Shown piece after piece: positions 11,479 to 22,657 of a stretch of DNA of 64,000 nt (position 1 is its first letter; each line of letters starts with the position of its first letter). Both the position numbers and the translations under genes were made by a program. Where the stretch lies: the NCBI GenBank assembly GCA_023078685.1, contig JALGAS010000005.1:2480001-2544000 (forward strand). Direction: 5' to 3'. Under the pieces are notes generated by a model, which saw nothing but the letters and a program-made list of their open reading frames with translations, made no database searches and was not told the origin of the DNA. This DNA is from Neopestalotiopsis rosae (lineage: Eukaryota > Ascomycota > Sordariomycetes > Amphisphaeriales > Sporocadaceae).

Positions 11479-12208
11479 TTTTTCAAGTCAGTACTTTCGA
11501 GTCCTATTTGCTTGCTGAGAAGATGACGATGATTACGGTCAACATTGGGTCAACAGTGGCGCAAGGTGTGTGAACATCCAAAGCATCAACCTTGTTCTGC
11601 AAAGGAAAATGGATACTGAGTTGTAAAGGTCACCACATGGCCAACCTTTGAGCTTGGCATTCCAGCTATTTCTCGCTGTGGCGTGAGTGCAATGCAACCT
11701 TCGGACCGCCGCGGTGCAAAACGGAGGCTTGTATCACCGAAGGCATCACTGAGGGCACCTTCGGCACCGAGCACGGCGACGCATGGTAGATTAGTGTGTT
11801 CATATTCGTGTTTTAAGATCTCACCCACAGGAGGCTTACTTCGGCTGGCTGCGCCGTGCCGTGGTATCCGCACTAGAAAGCCAAAATAGAGTTTTGGGTT
11901 GTCGACCCGAGGGTGTGTAGGTCTATGCAAAGGAAGGCCTCTGGGATGGGCAAAATGGTGACGCATAGAAACTTCGGTCGAGGTATGTTTTTTGGTGATT
12001 GACCATGAAACATCTTATGCGCTCAATGCTCAGCATTATATGCACTCACTGTAAGCCATCATATGAGATATTCGGTAGTCGTATGCGTCAAAAGTGTATC
12101 GAGAATGATCATGTATATATTCAAATTTCTTTTGATAGAAAACCGTCATCGTGGTAGCTAATTCATTCACCAAACGCCAGGGGCTATGCATACAAGTGAG
12201 GAATGAGT
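11479..12208. other. Intergenic between monooxygenase and KEX1
   Basis: 730 bp holding the monooxygenase promoter side and the KEX1 3' flank; a 126-codon ORF here has no domain character. Confidence 0.55.
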
Positions 12209-14219
12209 CTAAGTCCTGGAGGAGCCAGCCTTGGGCTTTTCGGTCGATCTCTCGTCATCGCTGTCGTCTCCAATGCTGTAGGGTTCCCTATTCAGACCAG
12301 TTGGTGTGGCGACGTGGAGATCATCCAATTCGCTCTCATCAAAGTCTCCGGCCTCCACATCACGATTTGATCTCTTGTTGCGGAAGCCCTCAAGGCCAGA
12401 ATCGCCACGGACTCGTTCGGCCACAGCCGATAGTCCTTGGTAGCCACGGCTCTTCCTACGGGCTCTCCAGATGAAGAATCCCCAGACGACAGCTCCAATA
12501 GCAACAATAGCTAGGACAAGCTCTCCCGACTTTTGGTAGGCAGCCCACTTTGCATCAGCAAGGTCCTGGTCGTTTGCGTCGGGTGAAGTGCTGTTGGTCA
12601 CGCCACCCACGGTCGTATCTGGAAGCTTCTCGCCATCCAGAATACTCTCGGCAGGTGTGCCACCGATACCACTGATGTCAACGCCGAGGAAACGATCAAG
12701 CATGTCGCGAGTCCGGCGGGGATAATCGAAGGGGACCATGTGAGACGAGTTGTAAAACAGGACATAGGTCAGGTTGCGGGCAGCCTGCCAGAAACCGGCA
12801 GCCTCGCCCTCATACGTCCAGTCTTGACGTGGTGCCCAGTTACCCGGGGAAACCTCGAAACCCTTGCCGCCGTTCCATTCCATATTGCTAATCAAGGCCT
12901 CGGTTCCCAAGTGGTTGCAAATGAGATCCTCAGCACCAGAGAAGAGAAGAACATCAATTTCTTTGAGTAGGTCGGGAATGAGCTTGACAGATGGTGCCGA
13001 GTTCTGGGCCGAAAAGGCGGCACCGACAGCGCCATTACATTCTTTCCATCCCGTGCTCTTGGCCGGATTGACATGCAGAGCTGACAAGACCTCCTGCTTT
13101 CGCAAGTAGGGAGTGACGGAAACCAAATCCGGGGGCCAGTTCATGCCACAGCTGGGGTAGGTATCTGTAAGACGAACATCGTACATGTTGACACACTGTG
13201 TCTTGTCGCCCTTCTTCGTTGCTGTGAGGCGGAGGATCTCCTGCAGCACCTCCTCACACACTCCAGTGTCGACATGATTACTGCCGCCATTAGTCATGGC
13301 TTTGTCGCATTTACTGTAGGCGGCTTCCAGCTTCGTGCCAATATCAGAACCCTTCTTGACAAGGTCCTTTTCGTACGCAAATTTGAGGTAGGCATCATAC
13401 TGCTCAGGAGGAGAGATCCACCCGTTGCCGATCAGGATACCCTTCAAGTCCCACTGGTGCTTGGTTGCGGGCAGCTTGTTGCGCGCAAGGATAGCTTTGG
13501 CAATGTAAGGAATATGTTGTCCAGCATATGACTCTCCCGCAATGTAAAGCTGGAGCGAATGCTTATTAGTGATGTGACACTTTGGGGATCTGGGCAAGCT
13601 AAAAGACCTACATCGTCATGTTCAAAGTGCGGAAACAAGGCAAACCACTTCTCAAGAAAAGTGATAAACTGGTTTGCCATGTCATCGAGCTCGGAAACAT
13701 AAGCATTAGTGTTGACGTAGCTGAAGCCGGTGCCAACAGGGTTATCGACGAAGAGAAGGTTGGCGAATTCGTGCCAGGAGCCATTGTTATACTCGAGATG
13801 GTCACTGTCTTTCAACCGATATGGACCAATTTCCATCATGGCACCGTCCTCGGAACTGCAGCCTGGACCACCATTAAGCCAGATGACGGTTCGTTGCCGA
13901 TCGGCGATGTGTTGATTCTGGAAATGCCAGAAGAAAAGATTGCCATTGTGTTCTGGGGTGACTTCGACGTGTCTGTTTAAATTGACAAGTCAGCACGAGG
14001 ATGGTTTTTGCAGGTGCAATCAAGTCTGAAACGCGATGCGGAGGATGGAATTCCTGCTTACCCAGCATGCATCTTAACCAGCGGACCAGCCGGGGCGCCA
14101 GGGAGCGAGTGGACAAAGTAGTCGGCGGCGGTCTTGTCGGCGAGAACTGATGAAGTCCATGATGTCAGCGTCAACAGCCCGCAAGCAGCGATGCGGACTG
14201 GACTCCAGGAGGGAGCCAT
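12209..14219 (-). CDS. KEX1: Pheromone-processing carboxypeptidase KEX1
   Basis: Three exons (14219-14062, 13972-13612, 13549-12209) with introns of 89 and 62 nt give 619 residues. It is a type I membrane serine carboxypeptidase of the late Golgi that trims C-terminal Lys/Arg from Kex2-cleaved precursors such as pheromone. The start is the first ATG in the open frame and leads straight into a signal peptide ([18 protein letters not shown]...SSVLA). Conserved parts are MHAGHVEV, the oxyanion block [22 protein letters not shown], the nucleophile in GESYAG (Ser180), [13 protein letters not shown] (Asp381) and [11 protein letters not shown] (His443). A single transmembrane helix (about 518-534) is followed by a basic stop-transfer RARRKSR and an acidic cytosolic tail, as in yeast Kex1. 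Length, topology and triad all fit. Confidence 0.97.
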
Positions 14220-16647
14220 GGCGAGCTGGCTGGCTGCCGCGTTGGCAGTGGAAAGGGGGCGAGCCCGGCGGGCAGCAGAAACAACAGAGAACGAGTTGTC
14301 CGGTGCAAGAGCTGACAGGTGAGCCTCGCTCGTGATACCAAGTCTAGATGGCTGACAGACAAGACTGACCAACTGACTGAGGAATCGCAGTGAAAGACGC
14401 GATCAAGAGAAAGGAGGAAACAAACAGAAGCGCCTCCGACAAAGGCAGCTAGTAGAGCTGGTAGGTTATCTACTACCGTAGTGTACTTCGTACGTACAAA
14501 GAAAAGAGCTGAGGTTGCAACAAGATCGTCAATGGTGAAGTGGCCTCTCGAATCTCAAAGCGGGAGGTCCACAGTCCAAGCCCGCAACGGCTAGAGGGAT
14601 TCTCCTAGGGGAAAACTCGCAGCGCATGATTGGCCAGCTGGGATCCTGATACTGGGGCTCTGTGTGGGCCGGAACTTTCGGGGGGTTCGAATGTTCGGGG
14701 GCCATCGTAGTACAGGGCAGGTCCAGCGTGTACTGAGCCACAAATAGCCTCCCTAAGGGGAGCTCTCCTCCATTGGACGCGCGTGCGGATTTCCCAGGTA
14801 CAGATTATGTTATAAACGACGCCAGGATTGTTGATGACTTGGTACTAGCAATAGCAATATCGCCCCTACCAAGATATCTCATAGATGATTCTAAAACATA
14901 TTAATACTACTTGTATGCATAAACCTTTCAATTGACCTCCAAGCAGCAGCATTGAACCACGTGGGAATCCGCACGATACGGTAGGTACCTTGATACAGAA
15001 GTGCCATCTGGTGTGGGTGTCCATCTCTCAAAGTATCCAGACAACGAACCAAGCGAGAACAGAACTCAATCTTCTGGGGGACTGCAAGATCCTGCAAGAG
15101 GCGGCTACGTATGTATCAAATCTTCTTGCTTTGCCATGCCTTCTGGCCTACATATATACTACACTAGATCGCCCCGCCTGGATCTAGGAAAAAAGCAGGT
15201 CCCTCTCCCAATACCACATGCGAATCATCCCCACGCAGCCGCGATAATCAAACGCCAGCCTTCCATTGGGCGGGCCATCGTGAAACAGTTACACGCAAGC
15301 TTCAGCCTTTATTTTGTGAGGATCATGTCGCTTTCACTACATCAGTCTGCTCCGAGTCAGAAGAGAAGAAAGACTCGTCGCCCCGCCCATAGATGGTTCT
15401 TTGCGCTTTCCATGGGTGTCGGGCATTGAGCTCATTTCCTGGTCTTCATCTTACATGGCACAAGAAGTGATGCTTTCTTGCTGACTGGCATGTTACGCTC
15501 CAAAAGATGGTTTGCTAACAGCCCTTATACTTTGGTTTCTCATGCACGATTGAAAGTTCTGGCTCGTGTGTGTCATGTCATGCCATGCCAATCTTGCATG
15601 CATCGTGCAAATCGTCCAATTATTCCCGGAACCTTGCCCTGCCGAGGACTGTCTTGATGATTAGGTGAAGACATTGTGATTTTATTTTGTACGGGTAACT
15701 AGGCATTCTTGACAAAATGATGACCTGGAGAGAAGTTGTAGTAACGAGTTTCTGAATATTATGGGTATCTATCAAAATTAAATTCTAGTATGAAATCTCG
15801 CAGAGAATTCCCTCTTCTATCAACTTCGTCCCGGCATCTGCGGAACGTGGCTGCCTAGCGAGCCCTGTAGAACTGAGGCCTCCAAAATGCCAACAGTGAC
15901 AAACATCCATCTTACCATAACCAGCAAGAGACTTGGGAATGCTTTGCCAGAACTCCATTTCGACGTTGTGCCATGCCACCATGCTGGATTGACCATGACC
16001 AGTCGGAGAGCTTATGGGTGATGGCGATGGAGAACAAAATTTGGCAGCTTCGGATGATGCTCCGTTGAGGCGCTTTCACCAAGGCACCTTGTCGCGCATG
16101 TCCGTATCTTTGTCGTTCAAATCGTCCTCGTTGGCTGTTGCTTGGATACCCAACTGTTCCCTTTGAGATCTTAAAAATTGCCGTTCCTCCTTCCTTGCGG
16201 AGAACTCGGAACAGTCCACCATTTCCAAGATGCAGCTCATCTCCAGAGCCGATGCTGGGAAATCCGATGCGTATGTGCTCGAGCACTTCGGCACTTTTCA
16301 TCGTAAAGATTTCCCGTTCCCGGCCGCTGGAATATTTCCCAGGCCACAAATTAGCCCCAGCGGCCACATGTACCGAACATGGCCATAATCCCGGTCGTGA
16401 AATTCGAGTTTGCCCTGGCGCTGGCTTGTATAACTGATGCCATATCAATGATGCAAAGGGAGCCGTGCGCCGGAGCTTGATAATCATGTCGTTGAATCTG
16501 AAAGACAGGACCCGCCCCGCGGGAATTCCAGATTCTCGTCAGGATTTGAGATTCTTCCTCCTCCAGCAGTGATCCGAGTCGTCCTCATGTAGCACATTTG
16601 GTGTGCCATTTCATTAATGCTTGCTTTCCCAGAGAAGAAAAAAATCG
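14220..16647. other. Intergenic upstream of KEX1, no supported gene
   Basis: Contains the KEX1 promoter side and the 3' flank of the orphan ORF at 16648-17235. Two overlapping minus-strand frames at 15912-16487 and 16076-16294 are open but neither shows a known domain or a convincing start. Confidence 0.5.
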
Positions 16648-17235
16648 TTAACCCGGGTAGGGTGCGCTTGAGACGCAGTCAATGGTCGCATCAATGATGC
16701 TGGTTCCCTCGTCTGAGCTGATTAGATTAGCGGCAGACATGGCGCCGAGTACGCTATCAATCCACATCCAGCGGGTGTATTCTGGGTTCTCGTTGCTGAT
16801 GGAGATGCCTGTGACGAGTTCATGTAGTGTGGTGTCGTTGGGTGAGCGAACAGGAAGTGTAGCGACATGGAATTGGCGGACAAAGTGCGGCTTTAGGCGA
16901 GGGTTGCCAAACCCCGGCACCACCTTTAAGCCGTATTGTCCACGGCGACCGTCCAGTCGGTAGACGGTGTTTGTGTTCTTGCTGTCATTGGTGACGATAC
17001 AAAAGTCGATCATTCGCGCGTTCTCCGAGTCCTTTGGGAATCCTTTGGAGACCAGTATGTAGAGTGTTTGCGTATACCCAGAGTCACCAGTCTCTGCAGG
17101 CTCAAGGCCGCGCGTGTCGGCGGATCTTGGAGCAAGTGAAGTCTTTGAAGTGACGGCCATGTTGTCCATCTGGGGAGCAAAGCGAGAGATGGAGAACTGG
17201 GCGTGAGTATTATGAGACAAGCAACCGATCGACAT
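16648..17235 (-). CDS. Hypothetical protein, about 195 residues
   Basis: I do not recognise this protein. The frame is continuous from ATG 17235; later in-frame ATGs at residues 23 and 26 are alternative starts, and a small intron inside the first 70 nt cannot be excluded. The sequence has normal amino-acid composition, with alternating hydrophobic strands (TQTLYILVSKGF, ARMIDFCIVTND, QYGLKVVPGF, HFVRQFHVATL) and an amphipathic stretch with WMWIDSVLGAM near the C-terminus. That suggests a folded soluble domain rather than chance ORF. There is no signal peptide or membrane helix. The upstream 200 bp is a GT-rich simple repeat. A loose resemblance to fungal domains of unknown function is only an impression. 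Confidence 0.5.
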   Translation of the reverse strand: MSIGCLSHNTHAQFSISRFAPQMDNMAVTSKTSLAPRSADTRGLEPAETGDSGYTQTLYILVSKGFPKDSENARMIDFCIVTNDSKNTNTVYRLDGRRGQYGLKVVPGFGNPRLKPHFVRQFHVATLPVRSPNDTTLHELVTGISISNENPEYTRWMWIDSVLGAMSAANLISSDEGTSIIDATIDCVSSAPYPG

Positions 17236-17323
17236 ATTTTCTTGGAGGGGGGAGGGTAATGCTCGACCACCCCGGCTGACCCTCTGTTGATTGATTGATT
17301 GTGTGTGTAGAGAGGAGGTGTGT

Positions 17324-17339
17324 GTGTGTGTGTGTGTGT
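17324..17339. repeat. (GT)n microsatellite
   Basis: A perfect GT/TG dinucleotide run inside a longer GT- and CTGT-rich tract (about 17300-17420), just upstream of the orphan ORF that starts at 17235 on the minus strand. Confidence 0.85.
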
Positions 17340-20300
17340 AGAGGTGTGTCTGTCTGGTCTGTCTGTCTGACTGTCTGACTCTTCTTGTCTGTCTTGTTTG
17401 CCTGTTCTGTTCTGTTTCGTCCCTTGGCCAATCAATCTCTAAATATAGAAAGGTTGTTGAAAGAAGAGAGGAGAAGATTGGCCCTGTGTGTGTACCTGGT
17501 TCGGAAAGGATGAGCTAGGAAAGAGACACGAGGGAACGTGTAAGTTTTGTTCTTGGGTCGATTCCAGAAGATGTCACGGAATGAGTGGATGCAATGAGAA
17601 GAATTAAGGGTGGGCTTTGTATGGTAGGTCGGTCCAGCGGGCGGCGCGCAATGCAACTAGCATCGATCGATCACCCTCGGGCGCCGTTTTGTCCAAGCCA
17701 AGTTCTGGTTCCAGTCACATCCGCCAGGCCAGTGAACGCATTAAACCCCGAAGACCGCTGGCATACTGGCTACTAAACAAGTACTGGGCTGGTCCAAAGT
17801 GGATTGATGATAATGACGATGACGGCAGACGTGGACTTTTGGCGCTCTCTCGCTCGGACTGCTACCTGTTGTGTGTTTTGTTGGCGTTGAATTTTGACTT
17901 ACACCATGTATATACTCCATACAACTCTTTTGACTTTTGTCCCGGGTCATTCCTCGTCCTTGGTGATCTACCTCAGTCTTCCTTCCTGTCAAAGTCACAA
18001 GGCAATCTTTTTTGTCATGTCTGGGCTATAGACACCTAACCTTACAGTATACAGGGTTTCGGTATCGATCTCCCGTTGTCTACCTCCTATTCTGGGACCA
18101 TAATCAAAGATTCACTTTTTTGCAAACCGATTTAAGCAAGACAGACGCAGATCTGTAACGAGACGGAAGGAACAGAGAGGCCTTGGACAGATTTACACAG
18201 TACCACTAGAAACGACTAGAGGATTGGAGTCTTCCAGGCTTTCGTCCGCTGCAGCGAGCCCAGTCACGGTCGTCAGTCGAGCAATCAAACCAAGTCAGAC
18301 CAGATAGGCCAGGCCAAACCGCCAGACCCAGACCCCAAGAACAGACCAAGACGGCACTCACGGAAATGCAGGAGATGGGGGGTCTACCTTGTACATTAGC
18401 CCGCCCACTGTGGGTTGGAGGAAGGACGAGATGCATGCACGCACAATCCCCAGCAACGAAAAAGGATGGGTGGGCTGGCATGGGCTGGCATGGGCTGGTC
18501 ATGGCCCGGCCTAGACCGTCTGCTGGTAGTGTCTCTGAGTGTCTAGGTAGTGTAGATCGCCCACGCGATTCGATGAACGGGGCGCACAACGGGTAACTCA
18601 AGCGCTATGGAGACACACAACATCCACTGCCTAAGAGAAAAACTAAAAACTTATTTTCCCATGGCGTCCAGGGACACGAAACGGGTCCATCGTTTCTCTC
18701 GCCTTGTTGTGGTGCCTGCTGACGCCAAGAAGGCCTCGATTCTTCCTCTTGCTTGCCAAACTTGCGCCAAAATGTGCGCTCGTTGAAAAGGCCCAGGTGG
18801 TGCCAGGGAAAAAAGCAAGCAAAGCAATCAAGCTTGTCAAGCAAGAAGAAAAAAAGGCAGCTATGTAGTAGTGTAGCAGCAAATCTCCAACAGAGCTGCC
18901 AAACACACCAGATCGGCTTCTGGCCCCGACGCAATACCGGTCACGACATAGGGATAAAATAAAGCCCTGCGGGTACGTTACATTGTTTCTTTTCTAGTCC
19001 GTGTATATAATATTCTAGTACATACCCAAATAACACAAAATATGGGCTACGGTTTGATATTGAAAGGTTGGGCTGTCTAATTCAGATTAATCCAGATGTC
19101 GTCTTCGAAACGAAACGAACTTATCAATGCTGCTGCTGCTTCTGCTTCCCCAGTCCCAACTGCTGTATACTGTGCAAGTAGGTAATTGGAAGACCATCAG
19201 CCAAGAGAATACACAGTAAAAGGATGACTAGAAAGGATGACGAACAAGCAGCTCCCCTCCCCCTCCGGCCCCGTCCTTTTTCACTCTACCACACACACAT
19301 AAATCTGCAGCCTACATCTCCTATCCATGCAACTCGTTGTGGAGGGTAATGCACCCCGGCTACGCTGCAATGCCTGCTGGTGAAGGGAAATGCACCCTCG
19401 TTTCCTCACGTACATACATCTTTATAAAAACAAAGAAGACACATCCGTGATAACTCCGGTAACAACATCTGACTTACATTGAACCTTACGTACACACCGT
19501 CTCAGAGGGACAGCCAGGCAGGCAGGCACAAAGTCGCGATAATCCAATGGCGCGCTTCGGCTTCCTTCCTCCCAAGGCGTCTCTCGGCTTCGGTTCTCTC
19601 ATCCCCATTATGAGAATCAAAAAAAAGCCACAAGTTTTTTCCACACACGGCCTACTTGACTTCCGAGCTTACCACTCGCATTTTTAGCTACCTGACTACC
19701 TAACCCAGCCCCAGGTCCCATGCCCAACGCGTACATTTGCAGCCCAGCTATTACTTGGTAGGTTAGAATAGGAAAGAAGGCGTGGGGCCGAGGCTGGGCG
19801 ACCAACGACCAAGATTTGAACTTTTGTATTTTTTTTTTTTTTGAGTTTATAGTGTAGAATATTCCGGAAGTCGCTTCTTCTCGCCAAAATGGAGCCATGG
19901 TGATAGAAACATGTTCAAAAAAAAAAAAAAAACTGTTTACTACTGTGTTGGTGGACTCGGCAGTCTGGTTCAATTTATTTAACCAATGTGACAGGGCATT
20001 TCGCTAAACAAGAGTGAACAGGGTGTGTCTGCCGGTGCATCTAAAAAGTTGTATGTAGTAGTAATTGCACGTACATAGCAAAGTAAAATGGCCCCAAAGG
20101 CCCGGAGCTTGATTCCCGTGCGGCTTTCTCTGGCTGTTGGAGGTGTTCGTTCGCGACCCTTCCATGGTACGATGTGAGCAATATACTGCCCATTATGTGT
20201 CCGCCCTAATGAAGAGGAAAGAAGCATGGCCAGGGTTGCCGACGCCCGACTATCCGATGGCTGTCGACCATACTGTGTACACACAGAGAGATAGACGTTA

Positions 20301-21327
20301 TCACACAAGAGGAAGAGGGAGGGTAGCGAGAGCGATAGAGAGCTTGTGCACGTGAAAGTCGGAGGTTTCTCTGTCGCACACGCATGATACACATATACAA
20401 GCTACACACTCTCTCAATTCTCCCAATTCTCTCGTCTCGGTGGCTTAATCTGGTTGAAACCACACAATGTCGTTTCCCTGTTATGGCTTTCGGTCGATTA
20501 AACTCATGGTTCGCGAATGAGGGGGGCCCGCCCTTCGAGCATCGTTCATCCTTACAAGTCCATGACAGCGATGCTTATCATGTATAATGCCGTGCATTGC
20601 TTTCCAATTTTAACAAGGAGAAAATCCTTCGCGGCGGGCTCTTTTGAAGAAATTCATGTGCCAAGCAAAGTTGCATAGGTAGATACTGTACTGTAAGAAT
20701 ACTTTACATTTGCCGTACCACTCTTTGTCCGCCCGAGTACTCTTTCTCTGTGCATTTCGACGCGTCGTCGTGTCCCAGCTAGCCTTCCTGGAAAAACTCA
20801 TGGCTTTCCTCAAGTTGCCTCGGCCGAAATTTGGCGGAGGACAAGTGGCCCTTGGCGGAAGTCCGAACCCACCATACTACCAATCTGAATATATCTGACA
20901 TGGCTAGCACACACGAGTCTGTCACTGCCAGCCATCAATCTTGGAAAGGGCTTGACGGGGGCGTGCCGCTTCCAGCTGGATGAGATGACCACCGGATTTT
21001 TATCTCACATTCACACTTCACACAACTTGTACATACCAAACGCAGCAATACCCAAGTATGGATGTAGGTAGCAAACAAATTCGCTGCGTGATGGGTTCTA
21101 CACACAAATATGCTTGGCCGCGTATCCTATCGTACGATGCAGAGAGCGGAATGAGGAAAGAAGGTAGCTACCTCAGCGGCATTGAAACCTCCCTACCTAC
21201 ATGCGTGCTCGTCCCACGTGATCATTGGAGATGCCGTCCCGGTTTCGTTCCGGAAACGAAACAAATAGCCCCCTTTCCCTTTTGTATCTAACCGTTCCAA
21301 CCGGCAGCTTGCATCGCAGGGTGTGAC

Positions 21328-21346
21328 ACACACACACACACACACA
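21328..21346. repeat. (CA)n microsatellite
   Basis: A run of CA dinucleotides directly followed by CACCTACCTACC; simple-sequence repeat in intergenic DNA. Confidence 0.8.
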
Positions 21347-22657
21347 CGCACCTACCTACCACATCAACCCAGTGTGTCCATATGCCATCGTGCCTCGTGA
21401 GCCCAGCGTGCTGATAGGTTAGGCCACCAAGTCACGAGCCAGACGCTGTATCAGTGGTTACCGGGAAGCCCGCCTTGGCCCCAACGTAGACCTTGTGATA
21501 GCACTCAGTTATCATACTCCACGAAGAGTCCCTCGACTAGCGAATGAGAGCTCATGAGACACAATGACTCTTTCTGCGAGCATGAAACCCTGAGATGAAT
21601 TGAGCAGCGCACCATTCGGAAGCATTCCTTCTTCCCCGTGCCGCCGGCAGGCCGGTTGACAACATAAGAGGTTGGATCATCGCGACGACCGTTGATTTCA
21701 CCTTCAGATCCTCGAAAGCCGGACACAATCGAAGTCTCATGATAGACGTGGCAGTGTTCTCTGTACAGTGGCAATAAAAGTGCTTCTATCATGTGAAAGC
21801 TACCTCTGGTCTCTTACTATGTCTAAGGTGCTCATCATTAGGCCGGCCAGTGGCGCCTATAAAACGTCGCTTTACCAGTCATGAGAATCGAACGATCCAA
21901 TCGAACATATCAATTTGTTCATCTTCGTCTTCGTCTTTAAGACCTGAAGAGAAACACCGTCGCTGTGCCTGTCCGCGAACTCGTTCCCCAGGGAACCAAC
22001 CATCTTTGCAATCTAGCGATTCCAAAGACGCCATCCCTCAGTGTCCGGCGCTCGTCTCCCTTCGGTGAAATATATGTACTGAATATTAGCTATGAAAAAG
22101 TATGTCGTGAAGAATTAGTGGGAATGCTGCAAGGCTTCGTATCAAGTCGTGTCGAGGGCAAGTTCGCTGTCAATCAAGACTGCGGCTTAGGAAGGAGACT
22201 GAGCCAGAGCTTAGTTCATCTGGCCGCATAAGGCAAGGCGAGGCGTGTCGCGATCTCCCAACCTTCCCTAAGGAACTGAGGTTGCATTGATGACTTGTCC
22301 GCCGAGCTGAGGATAGCGGATCAGATTCCTCGAATATCATACATTCAGACTCCGGGTATCCATAGTTCCAGATTTGCCTTTCAAGTAGATCTGGAAAGTG
22401 TGTCGAGGTTTGAGTATTTGAATGGCATTCTCAACTCGGTTAAGAACAAGCCAATCTCAATGTCATGGGGACTGACGATCAATCAAACCATATAGTGTTG
22501 AGCTATCAGAAATCCTCTTCCATGTTCTGTAGCGTCGGCTACATGTTTGCAAGATTTCCATATGAAAAGCGCGGCTCCGTGAAGCTTTGACAAGCCGGTG
22601 TTGGAATTCTTGTACATGTGGGCGAAGCATGATTTGCAGAGCTTCCGCGGAAAGCTT

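Larger units (their letters stand above)
17236..22657. other. 5.4 kb interval without recognisable gene
   Basis: I find no protein domain, tRNA, rRNA or transposase here. It holds only short ORFs, a T14 run (19829-19842), an A16 run (19917-19932), a CA microsatellite (about 21328-21346) and GGCTGGCATG-type short tandem copies near 18475-18500. It lies upstream of the minus-strand orphan ORF and downstream of the Boi-like gene. An unannotated noncoding transcript or a long regulatory region is possible but not shown. Confidence 0.5.

Noticed and set aside
10756..11526. 256-codon plus-strand ORF
   Set aside because: Antisense shadow of the FAD monooxygenase.
15912..16487. 191-codon minus-strand ORF, with a second overlapping frame at 16076-16294
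   Set aside because: No domain, no convincing start or splice sites, and two competing frames of similar quality; kept as intergenic.
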